Shown piece after piece: positions 61,080 to 64,000 of a DNA stretch of 64,000 nt; within the stretch, counting starts at the first letter, position 1; each line of letters opens with the position of its first letter. The position numbers were made by a program, and so were the translations under genes. The notes beneath the pieces are model-generated. The model searched no databases, was not told where the DNA came from, and saw only the letters and a program-made list of their open reading frames with translations. Source of the DNA: Lachnospira rogosae. Lineage in GTDB: Bacteria; Bacillota; Clostridia; Lachnospirales; Lachnospiraceae. The stretch spans positions 1-64,000 of the forward strand of contig NZ_JBBMER010000003.1 in the NCBI RefSeq assembly GCF_040096455.1, given 5' to 3'.

Positions 61080-63455
61080 TTAATCTTTAAATGTTACAAT
61101 TGTAACACCTTCTGCACCCTCGCCAATCTGTCCAAGGCGGAATTCTTTAATATAAGGAACCCCGTGCAGATAAGAAGTTATACCAGAGCGTAGAGCACCT
61201 GTTCCCTTGCCGTGAACAATTCGTACCTGCGGAATTCTGGCAATATAGGCATCATCAAGATATTTGTCAAGAACGGCAATAGCTTCATCAACAGTGTATC
61301 CAAGAAGATTAATCTCAGAAGATACAGAAGATGATTTTGACATCTTGATTTTACCTGAGCCACCAGCACCCTTAGGCTTAGAACTTGTTTCAGCAGGATC
61401 CTTATAGCCTTTAAGTATGGCAAGATTTTTAATATCCATTTTAGTGCTTAAGCTTCCTACAAGTACAGTAACCTGGTTTTTGTTCTTATGAATCTGGGAT
61501 ACAGTACCTATGACGTTCATTGTAAGAACCTTAACGTGCATACCAACCTTGAATTCAGATATATCGTGAGCCTTATGCTCGCTTATGTTGTTGGCAGGTT
61601 CAATCTTTAACTTTTCCTGCCGCTTATTCATTTTCTCACGGATAGCACTGCGGTGTTTCTCAAGCTCTTTTACAGTCATACCATGCTTGTTCATAGCATT
61701 AATTGTCTTATCAGCATACTCTTTCGCATCTTTAAGTATACGTGCAGCTTCTTCGTTAGCTTTTCTTATAATATTGTCAGTACGTTCATCAAGACGTTCA
61801 GTTTTTTTGGTAAGTTCAGACTTTAACTGGGCAATCTGTGCTTTGTACTCATTTAATTCCTCACGCTCACGTTCAATTGTAACACGGCTTTGTTCAAGAT
61901 CAGTTACAAGGTCTTCAAATTTGATATCTTCAGAGTCAAGACGGCGTGAAGCATCATTAATTATATTGTCAGAAAGTCCAAGCTTTTTGGAAATGGCAAA
62001 TGCATTACTCTTTCCAGGAACTCCGATAAGAAGCCTATAAGTAGGGCGGAGTGACTGTACATCAAATTCACAGCAGGCATTTTCCACGCCATCGGTTGTG
62101 AGTGCATACATTTTAATCTCGCTGTAATGTGTTGTTGCCATTGTTGTAATATTACGTCTGTGAAGGCTGTCAAGTATAGCAATTGCAAGGGCTGCACCTT
62201 CTGTAGGGTCAGTACCAGCACCAATCTCATCGAATAAAATGAGACTGTTGCTGTCAGCTTTTTTAAGAATATCGACAGTATTAGTCATATGTGAGCTGAA
62301 TGTACTAAGGCTCTGTTCAATACTCTGTTCATCGCCGATATCAGCAAATATATTGTCAAATACAGCTATGTCGGAATGTTCCAGTGCTGGAATATTAAGT
62401 CCGGCCTGAGCCATAAGAGTAAGAAGTCCGACAGTCTTTAAGGATACGGTCTTACCACCGGTATTAGGTCCTGTTATGATAAGAAGGTTAAAATCTGTAC
62501 CGAGATAAATGTCTATAGGCACGACAGTATGCGGCTCAATAAGAGGATGTCGTCCTTTTTTAATATTTACTATACCTTTGTTATTCATAACAGGGCGGCT
62601 GCAATTAAAATGCCTTGATAAAAGTGCTTTGGCGAATATGCAGTCAAGATTGGTAAGTATCTCATAGTCTGAAAGCAGTGAATCGGTATATTCTGCAGCT
62701 TTTGCACTTAAATCTGCAAGAATAACTTCAATCTCAGCCTGTTCCTTAAGTTCAAGCTCTCTTATATCATTGTTAAGCTTGACAACTGCGGCAGGCTCAA
62801 TAAATACAGTAGAACCGGTCGATGACTGGTCATGAACCATACCAGGCATAAGTGATTTGTATTCAGCTTTAACAGGCAGACAGAAACGTCCCTGTCTTGT
62901 TGTTATCACATAATCCTGAAGATAAGTTCTTGTAGATGGTGAATTCAATATTTTATTAAGTTCAGTGTGTATGCGGTCAGCAGCTATATTTTTCTGACGT
63001 CTTATGCTGCGGAGGTTCGCACTTGCATCATCACTGATTTCATCTTCTGATATAATACATTTCTTAATTGCGTTATTAAGAAGTGTAACAGGGTCAAGCA
63101 TGTCTATTAAAGGTTGTATTGAGTCAGCACGCTGTTCATAGTATCCCTTTATGCGGGCAGCACATTCTAATAACATAGATATGTTAAGAAGCTCAAGTGC
63201 ATTAAGAGAGCTTCCGACTTTAAGTCTTGCAATGCTTCCCCTGATATCTTTTATCCTTGAGAAATCCACGCTTCCCTTCTGGTATACACGGGTAAGTGCA
63301 TCATTAGTATAATCAAGTGCTGTATTGATTTTGTCTATGTCAGTCATAGGCTCAAGCTTATGAAGTACCTGCTTTGCACCGTCAGAACAGGCAAAAGATA
63401 CAAGACGAGATATTATTTTATTATATTCAAGTGTTGATAATGATTTATTATTCAA
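61080..63455 (-). CDS. mutS2: Endonuclease/ribosome-rescue factor MutS2
   Basis: MutS2 (RqcU) is a MutS-like ATPase that binds collided ribosomes and can split them, and has been linked to suppression of recombination. The 791 residues have the core and clamp helices, Walker A GPNTGGKT (near 330), ILFDEIGAGTDPTEGAAL-type Walker B, a long charged coiled coil (about 510-640), a KOW-like segment and the C-terminal Smr domain with HGKGTGALR. It begins the minus-strand unit with the two-component genes. A TATAAT on the minus strand (63536-63531) is a likely -10. Confidence 0.95.
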   Translation of the reverse strand: MNNKSLSTLEYNKIISRLVSFACSDGAKQVLHKLEPMTDIDKINTALDYTNDALTRVYQKGSVDFSRIKDIRGSIARLKVGSSLNALELLNISMLLECAARIKGYYEQRADSIQPLIDMLDPVTLLNNAIKKCIISEDEISDDASANLRSIRRQKNIAADRIHTELNKILNSPSTRTYLQDYVITTRQGRFCLPVKAEYKSLMPGMVHDQSSTGSTVFIEPAAVVKLNNDIRELELKEQAEIEVILADLSAKAAEYTDSLLSDYEILTNLDCIFAKALLSRHFNCSRPVMNNKGIVNIKKGRHPLIEPHTVVPIDIYLGTDFNLLIITGPNTGGKTVSLKTVGLLTLMAQAGLNIPALEHSDIAVFDNIFADIGDEQSIEQSLSTFSSHMTNTVDILKKADSNSLILFDEIGAGTDPTEGAALAIAILDSLHRRNITTMATTHYSEIKMYALTTDGVENACCEFDVQSLRPTYRLLIGVPGKSNAFAISKKLGLSDNIINDASRRLDSEDIKFEDLVTDLEQSRVTIEREREELNEYKAQIAQLKSELTKKTERLDERTDNIIRKANEEAARILKDAKEYADKTINAMNKHGMTVKELEKHRSAIREKMNKRQEKLKIEPANNISEHKAHDISEFKVGMHVKVLTMNVIGTVSQIHKNKNQVTVLVGSLSTKMDIKNLAILKGYKDPAETSSKPKGAGGSGKIKMSKSSSVSSEINLLGYTVDEAIAVLDKYLDDAYIARIPQVRIVHGKGTGALRSGITSYLHGVPYIKEFRLGQIGEGAEGVTIVTFKD

Positions 63456-63733
63456 TGTAATACTCCTGTCATTTCAAATAATAATTATTATATGTCTGCT
63501 ATTAGTGATAAAAGCTGACAATCCTCTCTTATTATATACTAAAACCGATTAAAACCATAGGATAAATTTAAGAAAGAGCCGACTTTTTAACATCTATGTC
63601 ATAGTTTGTTCATAAACATAGTGTATACTTTATTTATATTGCGTAATAACCGGATAGTCAGAAGAAAAATGTACTTGTGATTTAACATATCAGATGCGTA
63701 AGCATCTGTTAATGAATAAGAATGAGGGATAAT

Positions 63734-64000
63734 ATGGAACATAAAGATACTGAGCAGAAATACGATTTATATACGGAAAAGATTGTATTAAGTCCTAAGG
63801 TTAAATATAAGAATCTTATAAGAACAATTAAGATACTTATATTGATAATAATAGCAGGAGTGGTGTATATAGCGGCTGACAAGCTTATTGTGCCGTCAGT
63901 AAAGGCGAAGTTTGATAAGAAGAAAGCAGAACAGGATAGAATTGAATTCACAAGAGATGAATATCCGGAGCCTGTTGTTGTTGAGGATGAAGAAGGACAG
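63734..64000 (+). CDS. N-terminal part of a membrane-anchored protein (cut by window edge)
   Basis: The reading frame starts at ATG 63734 (GAGGGAT site 6 bases upstream) and is open to the end of the window. It has a charged cytoplasmic tail of about 32 residues, one membrane helix (about 33-52), then a Lys/Glu-rich stretch (KAKFDKKKAEQDRIEF). The layout is like the N-terminus of HtrA-type surface serine proteases in this family of bacteria, but no catalytic domain is visible, so this is a guess. A TATACT at 63624-63629 may be its -10. The 278 bases between mutS2 and this gene hold only promoters. Confidence 0.6.
   Translation, partial: MEHKDTEQKYDLYTEKIVLSPKVKYKNLIRTIKILILIIIAGVVYIAADKLIVPSVKAKFDKKKAEQDRIEFTRDEYPEPVVVEDEEGQ

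Overview
The window is chromosomal DNA of a low-G+C, Gram-positive anaerobe of the class Clostridia. Gene content and style (AT-rich, AGGAGG-type ribosome binding sites, sigma-A promoters often with an extended TGn -10, sporulation genes, many membrane-anchored lipoproteins) point to the family Lachnospiraceae. The genus is an inference. No prophage, plasmid, CRISPR array or recognisable insertion sequence was seen; nearly everything is housekeeping DNA.

Layout: 1-460 holds three tRNA genes (Asn, Glu, Cys), possibly downstream of an rRNA operon. 634-3645 is a lipoprotein / Wzz-like / degenerate BY-kinase trio. 3650-9231 carries a DUF951 gene, rpsF-ssb-rpsR and gdpP-rplI-dnaB, in an order close to that of Bacillus subtilis. 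9374-11062 has a ferredoxin, a DUF1858 protein and the ClpC adaptor mecA. 11322-13617 encodes a Ser/Thr kinase fused to a ParA-like domain, followed by a second ParA-like protein. 14022-19214 runs from cell-wall hydrolases (GH18-SH3, CwlD) to tsaC, ywlE-like phosphatase, rpiB and dCMP deaminase. 19933-27155 is the complete F1Fo ATP synthase operon (atpZ, atpI, then BEFHAGDC), with a c-subunit carrying a Na+-binding signature. 27218-40781 holds a YwmB-like protein, a methyltransferase, a large exported protein, a class A PBP, plsC, apbE, a secreted trigger-factor-like foldase, a SulP transporter and an amidohydrolase. 41207-48628 (spoVT, rqcP, yabP, yabQ, divIC, spoIIE, tilS, hpt, ftsH) keeps the order of the B. 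subtilis sporulation/division region. 49164-58706 has a GH13 glucosidase, an SGNH-like protein, trmD, tRNA-Phe and tRNA-Gly, a DnaQ-like exonuclease, a HypE/PurM-like protein, Lrp, an aminotransferase, cheX and trmL. 58915-63455 (minus strand) is mutS2 with a two-component system, and a truncated membrane-anchored gene runs off the right edge.

Sporulation logic is visible in the DNA. spoIIE has a perfect 0A-type heptamer 21 bp upstream of a TATAAT, and spoVT has a sigma-G-like promoter. SpoIIE itself, however, lacks the usual N-terminal membrane domain. The kinase/ParA operon has the same 0A-heptamer arrangement, and its ATG appears to have been destroyed by a one-base deletion. The most unusual non-coding structures are a G+C-rich foldback element with arms of about 72 bp between sulP and the amidohydrolase, and a three-stem inverted-repeat element downstream of ftsH.
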